In this document: piece by piece, positions 36,861 through 44,629 of the stretch
Layout of the letters: the number at the start of each line of letters is the position of its first letter
Numbering within the stretch: the first letter of the stretch is position 1
Assembly: GCA_018402385.1 (NCBI GenBank)
Contig: JAGYJA010000010.1
Location: 109,106 to 173,105, forward strand
Reading direction: 5' to 3'
Length of the DNA stretch: 64,000 bases
Origin: Flavobacteriaceae bacterium
GTDB taxonomy: Bacteria; Bacteroidota; Bacteroidia; Flavobacteriales; Flavobacteriaceae
The notes under the pieces: generated by a model
Database searches by the model: none
What the model was told of the DNA's origin: nothing
Seen by the model: the letters and a program-made list of their open reading frames with translations, nothing else
Translations under genes and position numbers: made by a program

Positions 36861-37774
36861 GTTTTTTTAGCAAATCAAAACCGGTAAATTACTTATTAGT
36901 TGCCATTTTTATGGCCTTATTTTTCGTGTTACATCATTTTTTATCCGCAAAAACAAATTTTGCCTTTGGAGATTTTATTTTTCAAATTGTGATGTTGGTT
37001 GTTTTTTTGATTTCAATGTTGCTAGTTGACTTTATATCCAGAAAAAACGGTTTAACGAAAAGCAACACTTTCAAAATCTTTTTATTTTCCCTTTTTGTAA
37101 CAACATTTCCAGTAGCATTTCTCACATCAGAGGTGTTGATTGCAAATTTTTTTGTTTTACTTGCCCTTAGAAGAATCATTAGCTTAAAAACCAAAAAAGA
37201 CATCCAAAAAAAAATTCTTGATGCTGCACTTTGGATTGCTCTAGCTTCTTGTATTTATTTTTGGTCTATTTTATTTATTGTGGTTTTATATATAGCAATA
37301 ACTCAATATGCAGGGACAAATTTTAAAAACTATCTCATACCCTTTGTGGGAATGGCAGCAGTGATTATTTTGGCAAACACTTACACTTTATTCGTTCAAA
37401 ATGCTTTTTACCTGCCGCTCGATTGGGTAAAAACATCAGAATTTGATTTTCGGGCATACCATCAATTGAAACTAGTACTCCCTTTGAGTTTTGCTTTAGG
37501 AATCTTGCTTTGGGCAATTGTTGATTTTTATTTAGACAAAAACAATAGAAGTAAAAAAAAGAAGCATACAACAAACTTAATTGTCATCATACTAATTTTA
37601 GCAATAAGTATCGCAGCAATAACAGCAGATAAGAATGGTTCAGAACTCCTTTTTATAGCGATGCCCTTTTCGGTGCTAACCGCAAATTATTTTGAGAAAA
37701 AAAGGGATTTTATTTTTAAAGAAGTAATCCTTTGGTCGTTCTTAGTTCTGCCTTTTATCATTCTTTTTTTATGA
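36851..37774 (+). CDS. DUF6427 family membrane protein
   Basis: A 307-aa polytopic protein with about eight or nine helices, recognised as DUF6427, a conserved flavobacterial family of unknown role. It starts MLTSFFSKSKPVNYLLVAIFMALFFVLHHFL. Its stop (TGA) overlaps the ATG of the next gene, so the accessory restriction gene downstream is translationally coupled to a core gene. Confidence 0.82.
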   Translation: MLTSFFSKSKPVNYLLVAIFMALFFVLHHFLSAKTNFAFGDFIFQIVMLVVFLISMLLVDFISRKNGLTKSNTFKIFLFSLFVTTFPVAFLTSEVLIANFFVLLALRRIISLKTKKDIQKKILDAALWIALASCIYFWSILFIVVLYIAITQYAGTNFKNYLIPFVGMAAVIILANTYTLFVQNAFYLPLDWVKTSEFDFRAYHQLKLVLPLSFALGILLWAIVDFYLDKNNRSKKKKHTTNLIVIILILAISIAAITADKNGSELLFIAMPFSVLTANYFEKKRDFIFKEVILWSFLVLPFIILFL

Positions 37775-38415
37775 TGAACAAGAACTGGAGAGACATAGAA
37801 ACCCAACTCAAAAAACGCTGGCAGTATAAATACAAATGGCTCAAAAAACAAAATGACCAATGGGATGCCTACACAAATTTCATTTATACCACTCAAAACT
37901 GGGAGGATTTAATTAAGGAAATTGCAGCTGTGGTTGAACTATATAAGCTCAATAAAGAGGAGGCCTTTTACTATGCCATTAATCGTTGGTATAATTTCTG
38001 GAGCTCGGTGGCGGTAGAGGGATTTTTTTGTTCACTTCCTCAAGTGATTCCAACCAAAAACAATAAAGAAAAGCTAACAGATTTCTCAATCCATAACATT
38101 CCATTTGACCACAAAACGTCTGTTTTTCCCAAAGGTTTTGGAAAGGGTTTTGCTTACGCGAAAGCATATAAAGAACAACTACTCTACTGGCTTTATAACA
38201 ACCAAAGTCAGCAAGGTAGAAAACATCTAGCCAATCGTTTGTTTATTATCGTTTATGACAAAAACGGAAATCACTGGAAACTCAAAGCAGAAATTTCCCT
38301 TTTACAGCAAGCAATTAATAATTATGTAGCTACTTTTGAACCAGATCAACTCACAACATTGAAATTTTCTGAAAACCAAATGGCGCTTTCAGATATTATT
38401 TGGGTAACACAATGA
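37771..38415 (+). CDS. Putative type II restriction endonuclease (PD-(D/E)xK-like)
   Basis: A 214-aa protein I do not recognise by name. It has a basic, aromatic-rich N-terminus and a possible helix Glu at 83. Then TDFSIHNIPFDHKTSVFPK has Asp104, Asp113 and Lys115 spaced like the catalytic D...(D/E)xK core of restriction-type nucleases. A hydrophobic strand (RLFIIVYD) follows. It overlaps a DNA adenine methyltransferase gene by 4 nt (ATGA), which makes the restriction role likely. Start at 37771 overlaps the DUF6427 stop. The role is inferred from motif spacing and context. Confidence 0.6.
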   Translation: MMNKNWRDIETQLKKRWQYKYKWLKKQNDQWDAYTNFIYTTQNWEDLIKEIAAVVELYKLNKEEAFYYAINRWYNFWSSVAVEGFFCSLPQVIPTKNNKEKLTDFSIHNIPFDHKTSVFPKGFGKGFAYAKAYKEQLLYWLYNNQSQQGRKHLANRLFIIVYDKNGNHWKLKAEISLLQQAINNYVATFEPDQLTTLKFSENQMALSDIIWVTQ

Positions 38416-39446
38416 ATTACATCGGCTCCAAACACAAACTCAACCCCTGGATTTTAGAATGCATTTCTGAATCTGTAAGCATACCTTTAGAAAATAACGT
38501 TTTTTGTGACCTCTTTGCCGGTACCGGAGCGGTGGGAAGAAATTTTAAACCTCTCGTTAAAAAAGTCATTGCTAACGACATTGAATTTTACAGTTACATC
38601 CTATTGAAAAATTATATTGGAAACCATGCTTCTTTAGGCTTTGAAAAATTCATTGAAGAACTCAATCTGCTTCCGGGGAAAAAGGGATTTATTTATGAAA
38701 ATTATTCTGAAAACGGTTCCGCCGGAAGACTCTACTTTTCTGAAGAAAATGGTCAGAGAATTGACGCTATGCGCCATCAGATTGAACGTTGGAAGATGGA
38801 AAAAAAAATTCAAGAGGAATTGTATTATTTTCTTTTAGCCTCGCTCATTGAAAGCGCAGATAAAGTGGCCAATACAGCTTCCGTTTATGGAGCTTATTTG
38901 AAAAAAATAAAAAAATCTGCTGCAAAACCCATGGTTCTTGAACCTGCTATTTTTACAACAACCTCAAGCTCCCATCTTGTTTTTCAAGAAGACGCCAACA
39001 CCTTGATAAAAAAAATAAGCGGCGACATTCTTTATCTTGATCCACCCTACAACGCAAGGCAATATGGCGCCAATTACCATCTTTTGAATACCATTGCAAA
39101 ATATGATACCTTTGTGCCACAAGGCAAAACCGGTTTGCGCTCCTATGAAAAAAGCAAGTATTGCAAAAAAGGCGAAGTCACAAAATCCTTTGAAGAACTG
39201 ATAAAAAACGCACAATTTCGTTGGGTATTTTTAAGTTATAACAATGAGGGCTTGATGACTGAAGAAGAAGTAAAAACCATTATGAAACGCTATGGTAATT
39301 ACAGCTTAAAAACAAAAAAATACCAACGCTTCAAAGCCGATAAAACCGAAAACAGAAACCACAAAGCAAACGCCACTTTTGAGTATTTGCATATTTTAGA
39401 AAAAACAAACCTCCCCTCTAAAAAGAGGAGATCGAGAGGTGTGTAA
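38412..39446 (+). CDS. DNA adenine N6-methyltransferase (D12 class)
   Basis: A 344-aa SAM-dependent methyltransferase. MNYIGSKHKL opens the protein. The SAM motif FCDLFAGTGAVG is near residues 31-42, and the catalytic DPPY is near 210-213 in LYLDPPYNARQYGANYH. The order SAM motif then DPPY fits the alpha/D12 class. The recognition site is unknown. The ATG at 38412 overlaps the stop of the putative nuclease. The last 13 or so codons (LPSKKRRSRGV) come from a palindromic repeat, so the native C-terminus was probably altered by its insertion. Confidence 0.9.
   Translation: MNYIGSKHKLNPWILECISESVSIPLENNVFCDLFAGTGAVGRNFKPLVKKVIANDIEFYSYILLKNYIGNHASLGFEKFIEELNLLPGKKGFIYENYSENGSAGRLYFSEENGQRIDAMRHQIERWKMEKKIQEELYYFLLASLIESADKVANTASVYGAYLKKIKKSAAKPMVLEPAIFTTTSSSHLVFQEDANTLIKKISGDILYLDPPYNARQYGANYHLLNTIAKYDTFVPQGKTGLRSYEKSKYCKKGEVTKSFEELIKNAQFRWVFLSYNNEGLMTEEEVKTIMKRYGNYSLKTKKYQRFKADKTENRNHKANATFEYLHILEKTNLPSKKRRSRGV
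39410..39444 (+). repeat. CTCCCCTCT palindromic repeat, solo copy (A)
   Basis: CCTCCCCTCT-AAAA-AGAGGAG followed by ATCGAGAGGTGTGT. It matches 32 of 35 positions of the copy at 40141-40175, in the same orientation. It supplies the 3' end and stop codon of the methyltransferase gene. Confidence 0.8.
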
Positions 39447-39478
39447 ATACAGCAATTAATAAAACAGAGAAATCATTC

Positions 39479-39491
39479 GTGCATTCGTGGC
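39479..39491 (+). repeat. GTGCATTCGTGGC intergenic repeat (copy 1)
   Basis: The 13-mer GTGCATTCGTGGC here is identical to one at 62794-62806. Both are in AT-rich spacers with similar flanks (ATTCGTGCATTCGTGGC here). Confidence 0.55.
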
Positions 39492-39533
39492 AGCCAATTA
39501 ACAAATAACATTTAACTATCAACAATACCATCC

Positions 39534-40139
39534 ATGTTCACACAAAGAGCCAACAAAATATTCCAGGAAGTCATCAACAAATACCACATCATCAACACGG
39601 TTGATCAAAACTTTGTAAACCCATATGATAAAAACGCACAGCTCATAGAGCATTTACTCTATAGAAAATGCTGGATTGACACGGTGCAATGGCATTATGA
39701 GGACATCATTCGCGACCCCAATATTGACCCTGTTGCTGCTCTAAAACTAAAACGACAGATTGATGCCTCCAACCAGGACAGAACAGATACCGTGGAATAT
39801 ATTGACAGCTATTTTCTGGACAAATACAAGCATGTGGAAGTAAAGAAAAATGCAAAAATCAATACTGAAAGTCCGGCGTGGGGAGTGGATCGACTTTCTA
39901 TCCTCGCTTTAAAAATCTTTCACATGGATGAAGAAGCAAACAGAGCCGATGCATCACCCGAATATCGCTTGAAGTGCAAAGAAAAACTCGATGTCCTTTT
40001 GGAACAACGCATCGATTTGTCCACCGCCATTGACCAATTGCTGGAAGATATCGCTCAAGGCGAAAAATACATGAAGGTTTATAAACAAATGAAAATGTAC
40101 AATGACGATGAGATGAATCCCGTGTTGCGAAAAAAATAA
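39534..40139 (+). CDS. DUF4254 domain-containing protein
   Basis: A 201-aa soluble, largely helical protein of the DUF4254 family. It has RKCWIDTVQWHYEDIIRDP, LKRQIDASNQDRTDTVEYID and a WGVDRLSILALKIFHM segment. In Bacteroidota it is regularly next to a GT9/heptosyltransferase gene, from memory, so a role in lipopolysaccharide core synthesis is possible but unproven. In this genome a DUF559 cassette lies between it and the GT9 gene. Confidence 0.85.
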   Translation: MFTQRANKIFQEVINKYHIINTVDQNFVNPYDKNAQLIEHLLYRKCWIDTVQWHYEDIIRDPNIDPVAALKLKRQIDASNQDRTDTVEYIDSYFLDKYKHVEVKKNAKINTESPAWGVDRLSILALKIFHMDEEANRADASPEYRLKCKEKLDVLLEQRIDLSTAIDQLLEDIAQGEKYMKVYKQMKMYNDDEMNPVLRKK

Positions 40140-40140
40140 A

Positions 40141-40175
40141 CCTCCCCTCTAAAAAGAGGGGATTGAGGGGTGTGT
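40141..40175 (+). repeat. CTCCCCTCT palindromic repeat, left copy (B)
   Basis: CCTCCCCTCT-AAAA-AGAGGGG then ATTGAGGGGTGTGT. The hairpin plus GGGGTGTGT tail is the unit shared with copies A and C. It starts directly after the DUF4254 stop codon. Confidence 0.85.
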
Positions 40176-40188
40176 AAAAATAGTAATT

Positions 40189-40569
40189 ATGAAAATCTAC
40201 TACAACCCAAAACTAAAGGAACTAGCTAGACAGCTTAGAAATAACGCTACTAAGTCTGAAATAAAACTTTGGCTTTGCCTAAAGGGTAAGAAAATGTGTG
40301 GTTATGATTTTCATAGGCAGAAACCAATTGATGAATACATAGTGGACTTTTTCTGTAACAAACTAAAACTTGCTATAGAGTGTGATGGTTATTCTCATCA
40401 AATTGTTGAAGTTTGGGAAAAGGACACCAAGAAAACCAAAAGGTTAAAAGAGCTAGGAATAGAAGTTTTACGATTTTCTGACGAACAAATAAAGAAAGAT
40501 ATAGACAATGTTTTACGAGTTATAGAAGATTACATAGAACGATTTGAAAACAACAATACACACCCCTAA
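40189..40569 (+). CDS. DUF559 domain-containing protein (Vsr-like endonuclease fold)
   Basis: A 126-aa protein of the DUF559 family, related to very-short-patch-repair and PD-(D/E)xK nucleases. The core is DEYIVDFFCNKLKLAIECDGYSH (about residues 48-70), with Asp53 and the ExD pair Glu64/Asp66 as likely metal ligands. RLKELGIEVLRFSDEQI follows. The N-terminal RQLRNNATKSEIKLW is typical. The final residues THP are translated from the inverted repeat that bounds the cassette. Biological role unknown; a nuclease acting on its own flanking repeats is one possibility. Confidence 0.85.
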   Translation: MKIYYNPKLKELARQLRNNATKSEIKLWLCLKGKKMCGYDFHRQKPIDEYIVDFFCNKLKLAIECDGYSHQIVEVWEKDTKKTKRLKELGIEVLRFSDEQIKKDIDNVLRVIEDYIERFENNNTHP

Positions 40570-40619
40570 TTTTGAGAAGCAAAAGCATCCCAAAATTTCT
40601 CCCCTCTTTTTAGAGGGGA
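40558..40619 (-). repeat. CTCCCCTCT palindromic repeat, right copy (C, inverted)
   Basis: Reads on the minus strand as TCCCCTCTAAAAAGAGGGGA, a roughly 32-nt insertion, then AGGGGTGTGT. It is the inverse of copy B, with extra sequence between the hairpin and the GGGGTGTGT tail. Confidence 0.75.
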
Positions 40620-40638
40620 CTATGCAAAAACAAAAAAC

Positions 40639-41703
40639 TTGAAACAAGAAACCACAAACCTGAAACACCTCCTCGTCATCCGTCTCTCAGCGTTGGGAGA
40701 TGTGGCAATGTGTGCACCGGTATTGCGAGTTTTGTGTGCTACGTATCCTCATTTACGGGTTACCGTTTTGTCAAAACCTTTTCACAAACCGCTGTTTGAT
40801 GAATTGCCCAATGTAAACTTCTATCCCGCTGAGGTAAAAGAGAAACACAAAGGATTCACCGGCCTTTTAAAGTTGGCCAGCACATTAAAAAACGAAGGCA
40901 TTGACGGCGTAGCTGACCTTCACAATGTGCTGCGTTCAAAAGTGATAGGTACTTACTTTAAGCTAAAAGGTATTCACGTTGCCATAATTGACAAAGGCAG
41001 AGCCGAAAAAAAAGCACTCACGAGAGCAAATAACAAACAATTCAAACCCCTGAAATCCACTTTTGAAAGATATGCAGCTGTTTTTGAAGAGTTGGGCTTT
41101 CCAATAGATTTAGAACAGCACCAATTTCCATTAAAGAAAGAGATTCCAGGAAAAGTAATACCACTTTTTGACAATACTTTTAAAAAACATTTGGGCATTG
41201 CTCCTTTTGCAGCACATCAAGGAAAAATGTATCCTTTGGATTTATTGGAACAAGTCATTGCTAAACTTGATGCAGAAAGAGAAACACAAATTTTTCTTTT
41301 TGGCGGAGGAAAAAACGAAGAAGCGTTGCTAAACACACTTGCTCAAAAATTCACAACAACTACAAACTTAGCCGGGACACTTTCATTTGACCAAGAGCTG
41401 GCGGTCATTTCAAACCTTGATGGAATGTTAGCAATGGACAGTGGCAATGCACATTTAGCTGCGATTTATGGGGTCCCAACAATAACGATTTGGGGAGTCA
41501 CTCATCCTTATGCCGGGTTTTACCCTTTTGGGCAACCGCTGGAAAATGCGCTCCTGGCAGATAGAAATCAATTTCCGTTGATTCCCACATCAGTCTATGG
41601 GAATAAACTACCTAAAGGCTATGAAAACGTAATGAAAACCATTTCACCGGCTCAGGTTATTGAAAAGATTAAAAAAGCACTTCAATGGGAAAAGACACTT
41701 TAA
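40639..41703 (+). CDS. Glycosyltransferase family 9 (heptosyltransferase-like)
   Basis: A 354-aa GT9 enzyme of lipopolysaccharide core synthesis: HLLVIRLSALGDVAMCAPVLRVL at the N-terminus, GIAPFAAHQGKMYPLDL, IFLFGGGKNEEALL, and the C-terminal LAMDSGNAHLAAIYGVPTITIWGVTHPYAGFYPFG. No ATG is in frame before this region. The start is taken as TTG at 40639; CTG at 40660 is also possible. The bordering cassette may have replaced the native start. Convergent with the T9SS cargo gene. Confidence 0.88.
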   Translation: MKQETTNLKHLLVIRLSALGDVAMCAPVLRVLCATYPHLRVTVLSKPFHKPLFDELPNVNFYPAEVKEKHKGFTGLLKLASTLKNEGIDGVADLHNVLRSKVIGTYFKLKGIHVAIIDKGRAEKKALTRANNKQFKPLKSTFERYAAVFEELGFPIDLEQHQFPLKKEIPGKVIPLFDNTFKKHLGIAPFAAHQGKMYPLDLLEQVIAKLDAERETQIFLFGGGKNEEALLNTLAQKFTTTTNLAGTLSFDQELAVISNLDGMLAMDSGNAHLAAIYGVPTITIWGVTHPYAGFYPFGQPLENALLADRNQFPLIPTSVYGNKLPKGYENVMKTISPAQVIEKIKKALQWEKTL

Positions 41704-42504
41704 TTATTTCTTAATAAACTTTTTACTCACCTGCTCCCCGGTTTCACTTTCAAACACAACAAAATACAAACCCGCTTTAAGCAGCTTTACATTTATTTGC
41801 GACTGCCCTGCATTTAGTTGGTAGCTTTGCACGAGTTTACCATTTAGTTCATAAACTGTCGCATTCACTTCTTGTTGAAAACTGTTTTTGACAAACAGGG
41901 TTTCTTTAGCGGGATTGGGGTACATAGCAAAACTGTTTTGATCAAAAGTGGGTGTTGAAAGAAATGGTCTTTGATACAACAGCCAGTCTCCATTAGCATT
42001 TGTAATAATTAAATCCTCAACGGGAAAACCACCATCAGCCCATTCATAAGTAAATGGATTTTTTGGAGTACTGTTTGTGTTAAATGGTAACTCAAAATAA
42101 AAACTATGATAAAGCTCTATAGCTGCAATTTCGTCTGGGTCAGTATAATTGCAAGAAATATATTCAACGATTGCGTCCAAATTAAAACTCGTCTCAGTCA
42201 CATCAGTATAGGTCACTTTAAAAGATTCAAAACAACTATTCCCATATAAATGTATGAAATAATTTTCTGTGTGAGGAGAATAAAAAAATGGAACACCAGA
42301 ATTTTCAAGAGAAATTGAAACACCATTCACACTTGACTCTGCCATATACCATCCAGAGTTTAGCAAAACATCATTAGTTTGAGCATTGACACTCTGCCCA
42401 AACCCTTGAAAAGCATCTGGGTTAAGTGATCCTAAGGAGGGTAACAAAAAGAGTAGACTCACAAACTTTATAAGTTTTATTTTTAAATTGAATATCGTTT
42501 TCAT
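41704..42504 (-). CDS. T9SS type A sorting-domain cargo protein
   Basis: A 266-aa secreted protein with a signal peptide, a beta-rich body (residues about 45-180) of unknown function, and a C-terminal type IX sorting domain. The domain runs FAMYPNPAKETLFVKN...VYELNGKLVQSYQLNAG...LKAGLYFVVFESETGEQVSKKFIKK. It should be exported by Sec and moved across the outer membrane by the T9SS, whose SprE/PorW component lies 2 kb away. It is a paralogue of the broken gene next to it. Confidence 0.88.
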   Translation of the reverse strand: MKTIFNLKIKLIKFVSLLFLLPSLGSLNPDAFQGFGQSVNAQTNDVLLNSGWYMAESSVNGVSISLENSGVPFFYSPHTENYFIHLYGNSCFESFKVTYTDVTETSFNLDAIVEYISCNYTDPDEIAAIELYHSFYFELPFNTNSTPKNPFTYEWADGGFPVEDLIITNANGDWLLYQRPFLSTPTFDQNSFAMYPNPAKETLFVKNSFQQEVNATVYELNGKLVQSYQLNAGQSQINVKLLKAGLYFVVFESETGEQVSKKFIKK

Positions 42505-42515
42505 AACAATTGGTT

Positions 42516-43204
42516 TTACCGCTTCACAAACTTTTTACTCACTCGCTCACCTCCCTCATTTTCAAAAATCACAAAATACAAACCTGTTTTTAATGACTTT
42601 ACATTTATAGTTGAGGTGTATGCTTCAAGAGTATAACTTTGCAAGACCTTACCATTCACATCATAAATAGTTGCTTTAACACTTTGATTGGAAGTATTAT
42701 TTATGCTTAGGTTTGCTTGAACGGGATTGGGATACATAGTAAAACTGTTTTGATGAAAAGTGGTTGTTGACAGCAACACGCTGTTATACACCGCCCAGTC
42801 ACCCTCGCCGTTTGTTATGGTGAGTTGTAAATAGTCGTTTATAGGTTCTATTAAATAAGAAAAGGGGTTATTTGCAATTCCTGAGATTTGAAAATCTCCA
42901 TAAAATAAATTATGCTTTTGCATTAACAATAATTCATTTTCATGGTCTGGAAAAAAACATTCATCAACTAAAAAAAATACGTCTCCTAAAATCTCAAAAA
43001 CTTCATTAATGTAATTTATTTCTTCAAATGTTGCACCCCGCTACAAAAAGTGTAACCCACACCAATGAAATCATCGATAAAAACCAATTCTGGTGTTAAG
43101 TTTTGTGTTGGAAAAAATGCTTCATCATTTAATTCTCCATTCACAAAATACCAAGTATGTTCAAAAAGTTGCTGGTCTTGAGCGTAAAGTCCTCCTCCTA
43201 TCAC
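42516..43204 (-). pseudogene. Frameshifted T9SS cargo paralogue
   Basis: Two minus-strand frames together encode one protein like its neighbour. Codons from 43204 give GGGLYAQDQQLFEHTWYF...GYTFCSG and then shift; the rest continues in another frame as ATFEEINYINEVFE, to the sorting domain (FTMYPNPVQANL...LKTGLYFVIFENEGGERVSKKFVKR). Restoring one base in GGGGTGCAACA (about 43029-43038) joins them as CSGVATFEE. A signal-peptide-like frame (LFYVNIITLVLFLSSFG) runs upstream of 43204, but no ATG is seen, so the start may also be damaged. A sequencing error is possible. Confidence 0.75.
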
Positions 43205-43366
43205 TCCAAAGGACGAGAGGAACAGAACTAATGTAATTATATTTACATAGAATAGTCTAATAATAGTAGTTCTCAGTAGTTATAAATTGCTAAAATTCAA
43301 CTACTAAAGTAATAAAATAAAGTCTATTAATCTGTTTGATTAAAAAGTAAAAATGAGAAAAAACGA

Positions 43367-44419
43367 TTAAACATCATCATAATCCACTTTCAAAACAGGA
43401 GTAGTAGGCTGTGCCTGGCAGGTTAAAATCAATCCTTCAGCCACTTCGCCATCTGTAAGGATTTGATTTTTGCGCATTGTGGCGGCTCCTTCTTTAATGC
43501 GGGCAATGCAAGTACTGCAGATACCTCCCTGGCACGAATAAGGTGCATCGAGATCTTTCTCCAGGACCACTTCAAGAACTGTTTTGCTTTGAGGCATCAC
43601 AAAACTAGTTTCTTCATCATCCAGAAAAACGGTAAGCGTTGTAGTGCCGTTTTCCGAGCTTACTAAAGCTTCAGGTTCAACAGAGCTTGTAAACAATTCA
43701 AAATGAATACTATTTTCAGCGACACCTTTCTCAATTAAAGTTGATTTCACTTCAGCAATCATTGACTCAGGACCACAAAGAAAATAAGATGAAGGGCTTA
43801 ATTCTTTGTATTTATTTTTTAAAAAATAGTTTGTAATAGCTTTACTTATTCGGCCAAACTGGTAGTCATCAACTTCTTTTCTACTAAAGACAAACTCCAG
43901 AAAAAACCTGCTTTGATATGTTTGTTGCAAATCCATTAAAGCCTTCATAAAAATGGTGTCTTCAGGGGATTTATTTCCGTAAACCAGTAAAAATTTACTT
44001 TCAGGCTCTTGTTCTAAAGCGGTTTTTATAATCGATATGATTGGGGTAATTCCACTTCCGGCGGCAAAAGCAACATAGGTATTTTTATTGTTTGGGTGTG
44101 GTTCAAAAATAAAGTTGCCTTCCGGCGGAAGCACATCAATAGTATCTCCCTCGCGCAAACCTTTATTGGCATAAACAGAAAAGTGACCACCTTGAACTTC
44201 TTTAACGACTACCGAATGGAAATCACTCTCCGGAGTAGAACAAAGCGAATAAGCCCTTCTCACTTTTTTTTCCTCAAGGGTTGTCTCTAAAGTGAGGTAT
44301 TGTCCTGCTTTAAAGCGAAAAGTGTCTTTCAATTCTTGTGGAATTTCAAAATGTATTGAAACAGCATCGGGAGTTTCCTTTAGGATTTTTTTGACGGTAA
44401 GTGTATGAAGTCTTGACAT
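43367..44419 (-). CDS. Ferredoxin-NADP reductase-like oxidoreductase with 2Fe-2S domain
   Basis: A 350-aa flavoprotein of the PaaE/HmpA-like type. It has an FAD-binding domain (FRFKAGQYLTL, RRAYSLCSTP), an NAD(P) domain (AFAAGSGITPIISIIKTAL and YFLCGPESMI), then a C-terminal plant-type 2Fe-2S domain. The cluster cysteines are in YSCQGGICSTCIARI and LTCQAQP. The electron partner is unknown. It is expressed alone from its own -7 box and is divergent from sprE. Confidence 0.92.
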   Translation of the reverse strand: MSRLHTLTVKKILKETPDAVSIHFEIPQELKDTFRFKAGQYLTLETTLEEKKVRRAYSLCSTPESDFHSVVVKEVQGGHFSVYANKGLREGDTIDVLPPEGNFIFEPHPNNKNTYVAFAAGSGITPIISIIKTALEQEPESKFLLVYGNKSPEDTIFMKALMDLQQTYQSRFFLEFVFSRKEVDDYQFGRISKAITNYFLKNKYKELSPSSYFLCGPESMIAEVKSTLIEKGVAENSIHFELFTSSVEPEALVSSENGTTTLTVFLDDEETSFVMPQSKTVLEVVLEKDLDAPYSCQGGICSTCIARIKEGAATMRKNQILTDGEVAEGLILTCQAQPTTPVLKVDYDDV

Positions 44420-44430
44420 GCTTTTTTTTG

Positions 44431-44438
44431 CAAAAATA
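44431..44438 (-). promoter_or_regulatory. -7 box of the ferredoxin reductase-like gene
   Basis: TATTTTTG (TAnnTTTG) on the minus strand, 11 nt before the ATG at 44419. No clear -33 element. Confidence 0.4.
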
Positions 44439-44629
44439 CAATCTTGATTGAATATGAAGCATTACTTTAATAAACTTTATAATTTTAATCAAACCGGCAC
44501 TATCTTCAAATTTTAAGCTCACATTTCTAATATTTTCAAAAAGAAACGTATTTTTACACCTCGCTAAAATTTTTACATACTAAAGACTAAGATTTTTAGT
44601 TAGTTATCATATAAAAAACACTATTTGAT

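Larger units (their letters stand above)
40141..40619. mobile_element. DUF559-carrying cassette bounded by inverted palindromic repeats
   Basis: The left end (40141-40175) is a CCTCCCCTCT-AAAA-AGAGGGG hairpin followed by ATTGAGGGGTGTGT. The right end is the inverse: ACACACCCCT (40558-40567 region), about 32 nt of spacer, then the hairpin TCCCCTCT-TTTT-AGAGGGGA (40600-40619). Only the DUF559 gene lies inside, and its last codons and stop are made by the inner repeat. A solo repeat is present 0.7 kb upstream. The unit separates DUF4254 and GT9, genes usually adjacent. That it moves is inference. Confidence 0.55.

Noticed and set aside
39410..40619. The three CTCCCCTCT hairpin repeats as a CRISPR array
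   Set aside because: Only three copies, in mixed orientation, separated by genes of unequal length; no regular spacers and no cas genes.
44420..44629. A small RNA gene between the ferredoxin reductase and porW
   Set aside because: AT-rich with only a weak CTAA/TTAG hairpin; no terminator or promoter pair to define a transcript.
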